Source of the DNA: Canna indica
Taxonomy: Eukaryota > Streptophyta > Magnoliopsida > Zingiberales > Cannaceae
Assembly: GCA_034359265.1 (NCBI GenBank)
Contig: CP136891.1
Location: 80,654,501-80,718,500 of the forward strand
Direction of reading: 5' to 3'
DNA length: 64,000 bases
Part shown: one piece after another, positions 1 to 12,700 of the stretch
Layout: each line of letters opens with the position of its first letter
How positions within the stretch are numbered: the stretch's first letter is position 1
Program-made: the position numbers and the translations under genes
Notes under the pieces: generated by a model
Told to the model about the DNA's origin: nothing
Databases searched by the model: none
The model's input: the letters and a program-made list of their open reading frames with translations, nothing else

Positions 1-506
1 ATGGTATAAGAACTAGCTAGAATAAATAATGGCTCATTGATTCGAGATTCAAAAGTACCTCATGCTTTGGAAGTGTTATGGCTGAGCCATTGATGTATAG
101 CAGTTCTAAAATTCTCAAAAAGGGTAATCAATGTTCCTTTTTCATGTTGGGTTTTTCTAATCTAAGGGCATGTATAAATTTAAGAAATAATCAATGTTTC
201 TTTTCATTTTAGTTTTTTTCTAACCTGTGAGAGCACTCAGAGCACAAGTTAAGGAGAAATCATTATGAATAAATTTTTTAAAATAATTAGTTTAATATTT
301 TTTCCAACCCCCTACTGAGTGTGTTTTAGTCTCTACCCCACCATGTTGTGGTCTTTAACATTCTACAAACCAATAAGAGACTATATATTTTCTTTTCCTA
401 GTAAGTGTAGTTAGCTGAAAAATCCCAGCTCAAAAGTATGAAACATTCTTCCATTTTCATGACTATTTTTAGTTGTTAATGGTTTGGTTATGTCTTATTT
501 GTAGTC
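1..506. other. AT-rich upstream sequence, no gene seen
   Basis: No open frame or repeat end is recognisable here. It is the 5' flank of the Myb/SANT-like gene that starts at 507. If that gene lies inside a Harbinger element, this stretch would be internal element sequence and the left element end would be outside the window. Confidence 0.4.
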
Positions 507-1481
507 ATGGAAGTTCAAAAAAGAGGTAGACGCTCATGGACACAAGAGGAAGATGAAATTTTGTTGACTATTTTAGAAGAATTGGTTGTGGAGGGACATA
601 GGGGGGAGAATGACACTTTTAAAGCAGGAACTCATGAGGAAGCTTTGAAAAGAATGTTGATACGAGTTCCTGGCATTAACTTAACAGTGCAACAGATAGT
701 TAACAAAATGAAAAGATGGTCACTTAAACTATCCGAAGCACTTGATATGATGAACACAAGCGGATTTGGATGGGACGATGTGCGTAAGTGTGTGGTGGTT
801 GACAATCCACAAGTGTTGGAGGAATATTTGAAGGTAATTATTTAATATTAATTTTTTATTGTCAATAGAAGCATGTATTATTTAATATTATTGCATCATT
901 GATAATACTTGTATTTTTTCCTTGTGTAACAGAAGCATCCAAAATCCGCAAACCATGCGAATAAAGAATTTAAAGAGTTTGAAAGACTGCATGTCATCTT
1001 TGGAAAGGATCGTGCCACTGGCCACGGTGCAGAGACACCAGCTGATGTGATAGAAACACAATCCTTACAACCTGAATGGGAAAATATGATGGAAACACAA
1101 TCCTCACAACAACCTGAATCTCCAATGTCAAGAAGGCAAGAATCTCCAATCTCGAACATTGGTAGTCAATCCGAAGGAAGTGAGCCAAAAAAAAAGCGAG
1201 GCCGCATGAATGAAGTGGCAGATAAATTCATTGAGGTGTGGGAAACTCAAATGAGTTCGGCTGCTCGTGATATGCACACAGTGGCTATTGAGATGACAAA
1301 AATGAGAGAGCATATGGAGATGTCAACGTTGGTTGATGAAGTGCATAAATTGGGAATAACAGAGATGGAGGAAATGAATGTACTGAAAAAATTTGCAGAA
1401 AATACTCACTACGCGACAATTTTCATGAGGATGGATGAAAGTAGAAGGTTGACTTTTGTGAAGTCAATTATGGGGATGTAG
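507..1481 (+). CDS. Myb/SANT-like DNA-binding protein, Harbinger-type ORF1
   Basis: Two exons, 507-833 and 933-1481, joined by a GT-AG intron (donor gtaatt, acceptor taacag), give 291 residues. The ATG at 507 opens directly onto the trihelix/Myb-SANT-like domain: a basic lead RGRRSWTQEED, then tryptophan-containing helices to about residue 95 (motifs MKRWS and GFGWDD). A polar linker contains an SV40-like basic stretch EPKKKRGR near residues 158-165, a likely nuclear signal. The C-terminal third is helical and acidic. This order matches the Myb-like second protein of plant PIF/Harbinger transposons and its domesticated relatives; in that family it helps bring the transposase to element ends in the nucleus. 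A Harbinger-like end 0.8 kb downstream fits a transposon origin. No DDE transposase is in the window, so it may lie to the left or be lost. The frame has no stops, so it could be active or domesticated. Confidence 0.7.
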
Positions 1482-2269
1482 TTGAACACTTTGTTATTTT
1501 GTTATGGGGTGTCTGAACTTTATTTTGGAATTGTGGTAGATAAATATTTTATCATTTTGTAGTTGGAGGTGTTCCAAATTTTATTTTTGAATTGTGTTTA
1601 CGGTAGTTTTGATTGAATATTGTACCATTAAATATACACCAGCTACAATTGTCAGTATGATGTCCGAGAATTTATAATTAATCTCAAGATTCTGCTCAAC
1701 TTCTGTTTTTTTTGTCTTCACAAAATATTGTGAGATTCTTGTGTTCTGTTATGGAAAGTTTTTAAATTCAGCCAAATTTGAACTTTAAAAGATCTTGTTC
1801 TTTACTGTCATGCCTCTGGATGTGCAAACCCATTTATATGTGAAGTTATCTTTACAAGGAGTATCAATGAAGGTCCAGATAATGTGGTTCTTTAAAATAT
1901 GTTTACTGTAGTATATGTAATATAATGCTTGTCAATATTATTTGAATTTTGATGAGTACAACCTCTTTTTATAGGTAGTTGGGACTCCCAATATTATTTG
2001 AATTTTGATGAGTACAACCTCTTTTAAAGCTTTTGTAAGTATTTCATATATTCAGCTAACATAATTGATGTAAAATCATGCAATTAAAGAAATAACCACC
2101 TGCTAGTAGGTTGCTCTTTGTTAACAGTCTAATGCCTTTGGCAATCCTGATTAATTCTGCCTAATTATTTTTTAAAATTTAAGACTAAGTAGGAAGATTA
2201 AAAATTAAATTTGAGCATTAAAAATTTATAAGGGTATTTTGGTCATATTGTCTTGTACATGACTCTATT
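1482..2269. other. AT-rich flank of the Myb-like gene with a short direct repeat
   Basis: No coding frame is visible. A 37-bp sequence at 1933-1969 is repeated at 1989-2025 (period 56), beginning caatattatttgaattttg. This could be a small tandem duplication left by slippage or by excision repair. The first part is presumably the 3' untranslated region of the Myb-like gene. Confidence 0.5.
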
Positions 2270-2419
2270 TTAACGAACCAAACGCAAGACGGGACTGGAT
2301 ATCGTGTCCTGTTCTTAGCGAACCAAACACGGTATAACTACTATCCCAGGACACCTGATGTCCTGTCCTTGTTCCTGTCTGGTGTCCTGTGATGAGCAGT
2401 TTGCGAACCAAACGGGCCC
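2270..2419. mobile_element. Harbinger/Tourist-type terminal region
   Basis: The motif CGAACCAAAC occurs three times in the same orientation (near 2274, 2321 and 2404) with CCTGTCC/GTGTCCTG motifs between. The last copy runs into GGGCCC at 2414-2419. On the other strand that end reads GGGCCCGTTTGGTTCG, the typical start of PIF/Harbinger (Tourist) inverted terminal repeats in plants. I see no matching left end in the window and no clear 3-bp target duplication, so this is either the right end of a larger element containing the Myb-like gene or an independent fragment. Confidence 0.5.
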
Positions 2420-3209
2420 TTGATAGCGTAAGAGAATCCACGAACAGCAGCATAACCTCACTTGAAAGCCGAGGATAAGAAAGAGGACAAGATGTCATTT
2501 CTTCCCAATAGTAGTTTATTAATATTTAACACAAAATAAAAATATAGGCTAATAACGAAGGATACTATCCGAATATTCTTTCTGGGCAAGGTTTTAATCA
2601 AACAATTCCAAAGTTACAAATTAAATGCGTTTTTACGGTAATTCAACTTATTATTTCATCAAATTGAAGAACCAAATTAATTATAACTTGAATATATTGA
2701 TTGTTTTAATTTTCTTTGTTAAACTTTAATTTAAATATAAATATAAATATAAATATTTTTACTAAAATGGAATCAAATATTGTTAGTATGATTTCATTGT
2801 GGTTAAATATTTAAATATTTTGGGTATAGAACTTGGGTTGGGGTCAATTTTTAGTATGTGCTCATTGTTTTAGTATTTATTAATTTTAATATTATTTTCG
2901 TGACATTTACATGCATTAATAAATTAGGAAGGAAGTAAAATTGATAAAAAAAATAAAAAAAATGGTGTCAAAATTGGTAAAATTAAAATGCTAAGGTCAA
3001 ATTTGAAAACAATGTAAACATTGAATCAGATTTGTATAAAAGTTTATTTTTTGAGTTAAAAAAAATAAAATTTTTATTTACGATATGAATTAAGGAAAAT
3101 AAAAAGACGGCTCAGTGACTCACACACACACAACAAGTCTTGAGAGGAGACGAGAACCTCCACATAAAGGGAATCGTCGAGTCGTCGACTCAGAGGTTAA
3201 CTCAACCCC

Positions 3210-3212
<3 letters not shown>
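2420..3212. other. AT-rich upstream region of the LDL3-like gene
   Basis: Long A/T stretches and no coding frame. It probably holds the promoter of the gene starting at 3709. Composition changes sharply to CT/CG-rich at about 3110, which I take as close to the transcription start. I could not single out a TATA box among the many A/T runs. Confidence 0.4.
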
Positions 3213-3246
<34 letters not shown>

Positions 3247-3296
3247 ACGCCAATAAAACACCCGCTAGCTTCGCCCCTCTCTCTCTCTCTCTCTCC
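3213..3296. repeat. Two (CT)n tracts in the 5' leader of the LDL3-like gene
   Basis: An uninterrupted CT run of about 32 bases at 3213-3244 is followed by a second one at about 3277-3295. Such pyrimidine tracts are common in plant 5' untranslated regions and core promoters (GAGA-type elements). Their place just upstream of the start codon, within a GC-rich leader, suggests the same here. Confidence 0.75.
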
Positions 3297-3708
3297 CCGC
3301 CGCCGACCGCCGCGGTTGCGAATCTCTCTACCGCGTCGGCCTATCCGGGTCTCCGCAATCCTCCTCAGGTAAACCGTTCACCGCCCTCTAGTCGTCGTCT
3401 TCGTAACGGTAGGTCTCCTACTTCTTTGTCCTCCGAGAAGCAGATATTGATTCGGGCTCCTCCTCGATCCCGAACTTCCCCTCCCTTCCTCCAGGGTGAT
3501 TCATCGGCTTCTGATGGGTGCGTGAGTTCTGGACGGTTTGGCTTCTTGCTCCGAGGAACAGTGGGAAAACAGAGGGATTTTGATGATGAATGGGTCGGCT
3601 CGGGAGAGCCAGTATTGATGCAGTGGGGGAAAGGGGTCTGATGTTTCCGCGGGTTGTTGTGGATTGGTTGAGTCGGGGCATTCGGAACCTAGGTCAGCGA
3701 GCTTGAAG

Positions 3709-6700
3709 ATGGATAGGAAGGGGCTCAAGAGGAAATCGCTGCCCTCGCCCGGGGCAGGCGGTGGTGGGTTGGATGAGGATGAGCAGCCGATTGGTTCCCT
3801 GTTCAAGATCAAGAAGACCAGGGCTGGGAACAAGGGTAAGCCCCCTTCCTCTGGAACTAGGGCAAAAAACCCTAGGGATGATAAGATGGGGGATTCGGGC
3901 GAGATGGACGATACATTGGCCAGTTTTAGGATGAAGCTGAAGGGTCCGAGGAAGGGCAAAGGTGCCAGTCGTGCTGTGTCTGGAGGTGAAAAGAATTCCC
4001 TCCCTTTGGACGGGGTGGGGATGCCGGGCAAGATGGAGGACGCGGCGGTTGATGGTGCGCTCTCAGGACCTTTGGCAAGTCCTAGACGCAGAAGATCCAA
4101 GAAGGATGGAGCTAAAGGAGTTTCCGTGGTTCATGATAGTTCAGACAATTCTTCGGATGTGAGTTTGGGAGATTCACTATCCTCTTTTTTCAAGAGGGTC
4201 AATCCAGCTAAGAAGACTAAGGTGACGGAGAAAATTCCAAGCACTGATGATGGCCTGAATTGCAGAAATGACATGGTCTCCAATGATATACTTCTGAGAT
4301 CTCCATCTTTGAGCAGTGGTTTTCCCTTAACTTCTGATGTAGTGAAACAAGAACTTATAACTAGAAAGAGGAGCCCAAAGCTCTGTGGTGGTACTATTCC
4401 AGAGTTGAAGTTTGATGGTTCAGCAGAGGAGCATTTGTGTGAGAAATCTGATGATGGAATGTCAGGCAAAAGACAGACTTCTTCAGTGATAAAACCCCCC
4501 TCTACTTCATGTGTCCTTCAGGAAGGCATGGTGCCTACTCCAAAATCGACCGAGGTCTCACGACCTGGCTCAGTGGACACTTCCAAACAACCGCTTTGTT
4601 GTTTGACTCAGGAAGTTTCATCTGGTTCTGATCTTGAGGTTGTGGAAAGTTCCAAGCTAGACCGTTTGAGCTTTGATGAGTCTTTAGATGACTCAGTACC
4701 TTCTTTACTTCAGGCCTTCAGTTCTGATCCTGTTCCAGAGAAAAATGAGACACCACCTGAACAACCTTCACAAAGATTTATGGGAAGTGACAGTATAGTG
4801 AATCAAACTCATTATCACACTTCAGATGAGAAACTACCTGACCCGATAAATGGTAAGGTTTCCATGCAAGAGGTTAATTTCAAGCACTCAGTCATTATAT
4901 CAACTTCAGATCATGTTTCGACGCTGATATGCAATGGGGCTAGGATTAGACAATGTTCCCAGGAATCAAATGGATTTCCATCTAAGGATGGAAGTAAACC
5001 TTCTGATGGTTCTTTGTTAGTTAAAGGTCCAAGATCTGTGCAAGAAGTGAAGGTGCCAGAAAATTACAAGCAAGAATACCAAGCACTAAATAAAGTCATT
5101 GGGGATTCTAGAGCAATTTGTTCTCTTCAAAGGCAAAAGAGAGAACTAATGGAGACTCTACATGATGGTAGATCATCATTTGAGTCGCGCAATGAAAACA
5201 TGAGCCAGGATAACTTACTGATGTTACCTTCTGAGGAAGAATTTGAAAGACCTTGTTATAATAGTGAGAATAAGTCATCTGAAATAGAAAGACCACGTGC
5301 AGTGGAATCTGGAGGTCACAATGAACTATTGCAGCCTTCCTCTCAGATTTCAGCGGACAGTCAACATCAACAGCCTCTGTTGCAGAATAATGATAGGCTT
5401 GATCACAGTGGTGGTAGCAGTGGAGAATATGATGAACCTATGCCTTGTTTACGTTTCTCAAACTGTGTTGAGAAGGTAGCAGAAATTGATGCTAATGCTG
5501 TCTATCCAAACCAATTAACTGCAGATGATATGAAATCATTTCCTTCACAACTCTTGCTTGCCACCAATACCTCAGCTGCTGAGAATCCTCAACCTAAGGA
5601 TGTTATACCTCAATCTTTGAGTGCAAATATTGATGGAGTCTCATTGGAAAACTATATGATAGATGATGCCTCCAAAGAGCTATCTTCCACTAAGAGTGGA
5701 GATTTCCAAACAACTGATGTTCCTGATGCTAGGCTTAATCAGGAAGAAACTCATCAAACCCAACTATCTGTAGTATCTGAACATGACACTGTAGATAGCC
5801 AATCAACAATTTGCCGTATTCGGAACACAAAAATGCATAGGCATGGTGACATGGCATATGATGGAGATGTTGACTGGGAAGGTCTAATGCGCGAGCAAGG
5901 TTTTTTTGCAAACGCATCTACCACTAACGAAGACCGGTCTTCTAGACCAAAAGATAAGTCATGTTTACATTCATCGGATGAAGTTTCTAATGATGGTTCG
6001 GTAGCTGTAGCAGCTGGGCTGAAAGCTCATGCTGTTAGTCCTATTGAGAAGATCAAATTCAGGGATGTTTTAAAGCGTAGAGGTGGTCTTCAGGAATATT
6101 TGGATTGCAGGTAACTTACCTTTCTGAATATCTGGAGACATTAAGTTCATGATCTTTAGATGATAGACCACTGACCACCATACTAAAAATCAAGGTTAAA
6201 ATCTCGGTACCGGTACTGATTTTGGTCACCGGCCGAAACCGGTACCGTACCGTACCGAAACACGGTGCGGTACGGAAAATAGCATATCGTTTTTTTTAAA
6301 GAGTTAGATATAACTCTAATAATACATAATTGATGAATAAATGCTTAAAATTAATATTCAAATAAATACATGAATACAATGTTTAAAAGCTATTTGGTAC
6401 TGGATTAGGATTTTTCACAGATACAAGAGAATTACATTAGAATTAATATAGGGCGACACATGGTATTCATCATCTTAGTTGATGTTGCACTACATAGAGT
6501 CTTCGGCGGTCCCACTAGCCGGTTAGCGGGCGGGGGTCAAGGGGGCAGCGCCCCCTGCCAGGGGTGTGGGGGGCGGAGCCCCCGGAATTTTTTTAGATCA
6601 TTTGGGTTGTGGGATTGTGTCGCCCTATATTAATTCTGATGAAATTCTCTTGTATATGTGAAAAATCCTAATACAGTACCAAATAACTTTTAAACATTGT

Positions 6701-9700
6701 ATTCATGTATTTGACATTTGAATATTGATTTTAAGCATTTATTAATCAATTATGTATTATTAGAGTTATATCTAACTCTAAAAAAAAACAACCCGATATC
6801 GCGTCATACCGGGCGGTATATGGTGAAATACCGCCATATACCGCCCGGTATACCATATATACCCGTATTTTCAAATACCGGGTATATCGAATACCGGAAT
6901 CCCCAAAAAACCGGTAAATACCGGGCTTACCGTACCGTTTCGGCCGATTTTTTAAACCATGCTAAAAATAGTTAAAATCTCCTTACTTCTTTAGTTGTTT
7001 GCACCATAGGTGTTTTTGATGTCTTCTTTTTATCTTAATTTTGTTGAATGCCTATAATATCTTCTTTTGGTTGATGTCTTTCCTTCCCTATCCATCTCCA
7101 AAGTGTTTAAATGTTTTGATTTTTCCCTAACTAGATCATGGTTATTTCTCTTGGCCACACAATCTTCCCAGCAAATGCATGGAGTTATTTCTGTATTGGT
7201 TACTATTTTGTAAACTTTTACCTGAAAGTCTTTATTGCTTCATTTGCTAGGAATTTCATTTTAGGTTGCTGGAGTAAAGATGTGAAGCATATACTTCCTC
7301 TTTTGAATTGTGGCACAAGTGATTCTCCTTCAAAGAATGAACCGGCCCGTCAATCACTCATTCGTGAAATATACATGTTTCTTGACCGCAATGTAAGTTT
7401 CTATACAACAAGAATGTTTTCTCTTTTATTAATGTTGACAGGTAACTAGCCTTATGCCTATCTTTCTCAGTTCCTAACTGTGCAACTTGTAAATTTCAGT
7501 CTTGCTTGCTATATAGATATCTTAGGTATAGATATTGAGCTTCTAACAAGTTTCCTGCAGGGTTACATTAATGCAGGAATTGCCTCAGAGAGAGACATAG
7601 CAAAGCTTTCCAGTCTATCTCATTCTGGAGTTGCACAAGGTTCAAAAGATAAGGGAATTTCTGTGGTAAAGATGGACAGCATGGACAAAGTTGCTCATGA
7701 TTTATACCAGGTTAAGCTTCCAGAGAATAAATTGGAGAATGGAAAGAAGTTGGCTACAGAAAGTGGTCAAAGCAAGACTCTCCTGGATCCTTGTATAAGC
7801 GTTCAGGGTAATGAGCACACTAACATAGAACTAGATTTGCCATCAACAGTTCCAATGTATGAAACCGAACCATCCAAAATTTCCATGGCTGACAATGTTT
7901 ACTTGGATTCAGAATGCAACACAAGGAGTGGCCATGACAAGTTTTCTTCATATGGTCAGGGGGTTAGGTGTAATGATTCTCAGAAAGAAGATGCTGCAGA
8001 AGCCTGTAGTGGTCCAACACTTTGTTCTAATACGCAGAGCATGGCAAAAATTGAGAGAGAAAATGCTAAGGTTCATTCAACTTCTCAACAATCTTTGGAA
8101 TTGAGTGGTAGTATTGAATCTGATCTAACTGGAAAGAAAAGGATAATTATAATTGGAGCTGGTCCTGCTGGCTTGACTGCAGCACGACATTTGCACCGCC
8201 AAGGTTTTTCTGTGACTGTGCTTGAGGCTCGTGATAGAGTTGGGGGTCGTGTACACACAGATCGCTCATCACTTTCAGTTCCTGTTGATCTTGGTGCTAG
8301 TATCATCACAGGTGTAGAAGCTGATGTTGCAACTGAAAGAAGGCCAGATCCGTCATCATTAATATGTAACCAGTTGGGCCTTGAGTTAACTGTTTTGAAC
8401 AGTGATTGCCCTCTCTATGATATAGTCACAGGTCAGAAAGTTCCAGCTGACTTAGATGAATCTCTAGAAGCTGAATATAATAGTCTTCTTGATGGTATGG
8501 TACTTCTCGTGGCACAGCATGGTGAGGGTGCAATGAAGATGTCTCTTGAGGATGGATTGGAATATGCCATTAGGAAGCGACGTATGTCTAAGCCAAAATC
8601 AGATGCTATAGACATTGATGAACTGAATATGGTTTATGATTCAGCGAGGGCAGATGCTGTTGTAAATTCCTTAACTACTAGGTTGACAGATGGCTCTGAC
8701 AATGATCTTAAAACTAACATCTTGAATCCCCTAGAACGAAGAGTGATGGATTGGCACTTTGCACATTTAGAGTATGGCTGTGCTGCATCACTTCAGGAGG
8801 TATCTCTTCCTCATTGGAATCAAGATGATATTTATGGAGGATTTGGTGGGGCCCACTGTATGATTAAAGGGGGTTACAGCACAGTTATAGAAAGTCTATG
8901 CAGGGGACTTGATATTCAGTTGAACCAAAATGTTACTGAAATTGTCTACAAAAGTAATGAAATAAGTAGGGCTTCCCAAGGTGAAAAAAAAGTGAAGGTG
9001 ATTACATCAAATGGTAAGGAATTTGTAGGTGATGCAGCTTTGATTACTGTTCCACTTGGCTGCCTAAAGGCAGAGACCATTAAGTTTTCCCCTGCCTTAC
9101 CAGATTGGAAGCAGGCTTCTATTCGAAGGCTTGGCTTTGGTGTGCTGAACAAAGTTGTATTGGAGTTCCCTAAAGTTTTTTGGGATGATAAAGTTGACTA
9201 CTTTGGTGCTACCGCAGAAGAAACTAGTCGAAGGGGTCATTGTTTTATGTTTTGGAATGTGAAGAAGACAGTTGGCGCACCCGTTCTTATTGCACTTGTC
9301 GTTGGAAAGGCAGCTAGAGATGGACAAGCTACCAGCAAATCTGATCATGTGAACCATGCTTTGATGGTTCTACGCAAGCTCTTTGGTGAAACTTCTGTAC
9401 CAGATCCCATTGCATCCGTTGTGACAAATTGGGGTATGGATCCATTCAGTAGGGGTGCTTATTCATATGTTGCTGTTGGAGCAACTGGCGAGGACTATGA
9501 TATTTTAGGAAGACCGGCGGCAAACTGTTTATTCTTTGCTGGTGAAGCTACTTGCAAAGAGCACCCTGATACTGTTGGTGGTGCAATGATGAGTGGCCTT
9601 CGAGAAGCAGTACGCATTATGGACATCCTGTCTACTGGCAAGGATTACCTAGCAGAGGTAGAGGCAATGGAAGCTGTACAAAGACAGTCTGATAGTGAAC

Positions 9701-12700
9701 GAAATGAAGTTAGAGACATGTCTAAACAACTTGATGCATGCAAGCTTTCTAGTGTGCTTTGCAAAAGCTCAGATGGAAAACATACATTGTCCACCAAGGA
9801 ATCTTTGTTGAAGGACATTTTCTTTAGTGCAAGTACTACATCTGGACGATTACATCTTGCCAAAGAATTGTTGCGTCTTCCTGTTGAGTCTCTAAAATCT
9901 TTCACTGGGACCAAAGAAGGACTCAGCACACTCAACACTTGGATTCTTGTGAGATAATTTCAAATTTTCGTTATTTATTAGCATGCTAATATTTTCAAGT
10001 TAGTTCTTTAAGAACTGATATTCTTTTTGCCTCTTTTTTTCAAAACAGGACTCCTTGGGAAAAAATTCCACTCAGCTCTTGCGACATTGTGTTCGATTGC
10101 TCGTCCTTGTATCAACTGATTTGATTGCAGTGCGATTGTCTGGTATATAATTCTCTAGCTGATGCTTTATGTATATTAAACTGTTTGACCCACATTATTA
10201 TCTCTTTCTGATTCTTATTAAATTGAAGTGCAACTGCTATTATGTTTATGTTGAACCTAGGAGACTTGCTAAATTGCCTTAGTAATGCTCTTGACTGTTT
10301 TTTCCCATTCATAAAAGTTAGAAATATTACAAGTGGCTTAATAGATAATAGAATTGTCTTTAGTCTTCAATTTTTTGTTTTTTCCCCACTATGCCGAATA
10401 TATATTGAAATAGATTCAGTCTTCAGATAATGCAACATATAACTTCTTTGATGGTATGGGTCATGTAAATGATTTCTATGATGTGTAATTGATACTTGAT
10501 AGAAAGTGGGTTGTTTTATTTACAAAATTTATGTGCAGTACTATGTTTCTGCTACAGATATCATAGTTTAAGTGGTTAGGACATTCTTTTTTCAATATTT
10601 CTTGTAGTTGTGCATGATTTTGAAATTGCATTTTCAAGTAGTCTCAAATTTGATCAAGCTCTTGCATATTTTACTCTTTATATGATAGGTTGGGACCTTA
10701 GATAAAAGGACACTGTCTGAGTAAATTTATTATTATGTGCAAGATTTTTACTAGATGTGAACTGTCAAGGCTGTGCAAAAATGAAAATTTCTTCATGCAT
10801 AAGCACCAGCTATCACATTTTATATTGGAACTCTACAAAACATATTGCCTTTTTTTCCTGCGAATGATATGACATATTCATTTTGCACTATTCTCCATTT
10901 TGTTATTCTAATTTCAAAGATTATATTATCAAATTTCTAGATATCTCCATGTCATATTTTGCATCACTCTTTTATTGCACACTTGGATGTGCATCCAAAT
11001 ATTGTTTCTAAGGAGTTGCAACATTGGATACGATAATTTTGCAGAACTCGTTATTCTAATTGAAAATTTACTCACTAATTTTAAAAGGTGTTTTTTTTAT
11101 AATCCTACATATTCTCTTGGATGTTGTATCTTTTGTTTCTTGATCTGGCTGAAAGACATAAGTGATTAATCAAAGTTGAATTTTATAAGTGGGGAAAAAT
11201 GCTAGTTAAGCTGCACCTTTTACCAAGTGCACACTCAAGGCGTAAAGGTCCCATATCGCCTGAGTCACAAGGCACAAAAAAAAGCATGTGCCTGATCAAG
11301 CAAGGTGCATCTTTTTAAAAATATTACCTATAGGTCCTATACTATTCTCAAGCAATAAAAAATATTTTATGCAATGTAAGAATTAGATTATATGCACCAT
11401 TGCACCTATAACATCAACAATTTCAATGGAGAATTAAAACATCCCATATCATGAATCTAATTAAAGAGTCAAACAATAAAATCTTTTAAAGAGTAACAGT
11501 TTTTCACAATCCATCAAACTAGGTAATTCAAATCAAACATGAAAAGCATCAAAGTTTGTGACCCTCCTCGTCCCTTTCCCTAGACATCATCTCCGGAGTC
11601 CCCATTACTAAAATTACTATTCCCCACCTTGTATCCTTCAACATCTTCTTATGTTTCATATGAATCCGCCTCACTCTCTTCAAAGTCACGCGAGTGGAAG
11701 AGAAGGAAAAGAGGGGGTGGTAGTGAAAGGGAAGGAGGAATAGAAGGGCACGAGTGAAAGGGGGCGGCTGAAGTCCTAGATGTTTTTTTTTAAATTTTTT
11801 TAATATTAAGTGGTGGTCTCTTCCACTTAAAACAAAACTAGGTTTCAGATTTTCAAGTGCATAAGGCGTGCGCCTGTGGCTTCAAAAAAAAGTCCCCAGG
11901 CACAGCCAAGGCACGCGCCTGGGTGAAGTCGTTGCGCCTTGGCCGGGATTGAAATGGCGTCTCGCCTGGCGCACCTAGGCTCCCAGGCGAGCGCCTTTGA
12001 CAACCATGCATTTTACAGCTCAGTCTCTGGTATTATTGAGATATGTTGGAAGAGGTGCGATGCAGTGTTATCATCTCGTCGCTATCTCGTCGAGATAGCG
12101 ACGAGATATCGTTGTCTCGGTGAGAAATCTCATCCCGTCTGGACGAGACAGGCGGTGTCGAGATTTCTCACATCTCGTCGGGATCTCGTCCAAGCTTGGA
12201 CGAGATCCCGATGAGATGGTCGCTGTATGAAAAAAAAACACCGCCGGTCTTCGAACCCTGGCCCTTATGGTGGATCAAAAAGGGGTCCACCAATGGGCCA
12301 TGGTAACTTTTTTTGAATTTTTTAATCTAACTTATAGATAAAAGATATATAGTATAGTACTTTAAGAAAAAAACCTAACTTAAACCTGGTAAAGCTCGAC
12401 GCTCCACATTCCCCCTTCTTCCTCACATCCCGTGGCGCCTGAGTTTCCTCAGTCCTCACTTCTCCCGGCGAGTCCGTGCGGCGTGCAGGTATATTTCCGG
12501 AAATTTCTTTGTTTTCTCCGTGCTTGCTTCCGCCTTCCAGAACAGGTTCTGGAATCAAGCTTTGATTGCTAGAATCAATCTTTTTTTTCTTCTGGTCTAC
12601 TGGTCTTCTTTTCTTTTCTTTTTCTTCTTCATTTTAAACTGTGCGCAGTGGTCTTCTCTTCATTAGGTTTTAATGTAAATCTTAAATTGGTTGCTCATCT

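Noticed and set aside
3426..3641. Short plus-strand frame upstream of LDL3
   Set aside because: It lies in the CT-rich leader, has no domain and is probably 5' untranslated sequence.
3501..4100. 199-codon minus-strand frame opposite LDL3 exon 1
   Set aside because: Antisense shadow of a GC-rich coding exon; no domain.
11939..12214. 91-codon plus-strand frame across two elements
   Set aside because: It spans the border between two transposon-like repeats and is built from their motif arrays; a chance frame.
12240..12260. tRNA-like box B (TCTTCGAACCCTGG)
   Set aside because: No box A at the right distance and no cloverleaf can be drawn.
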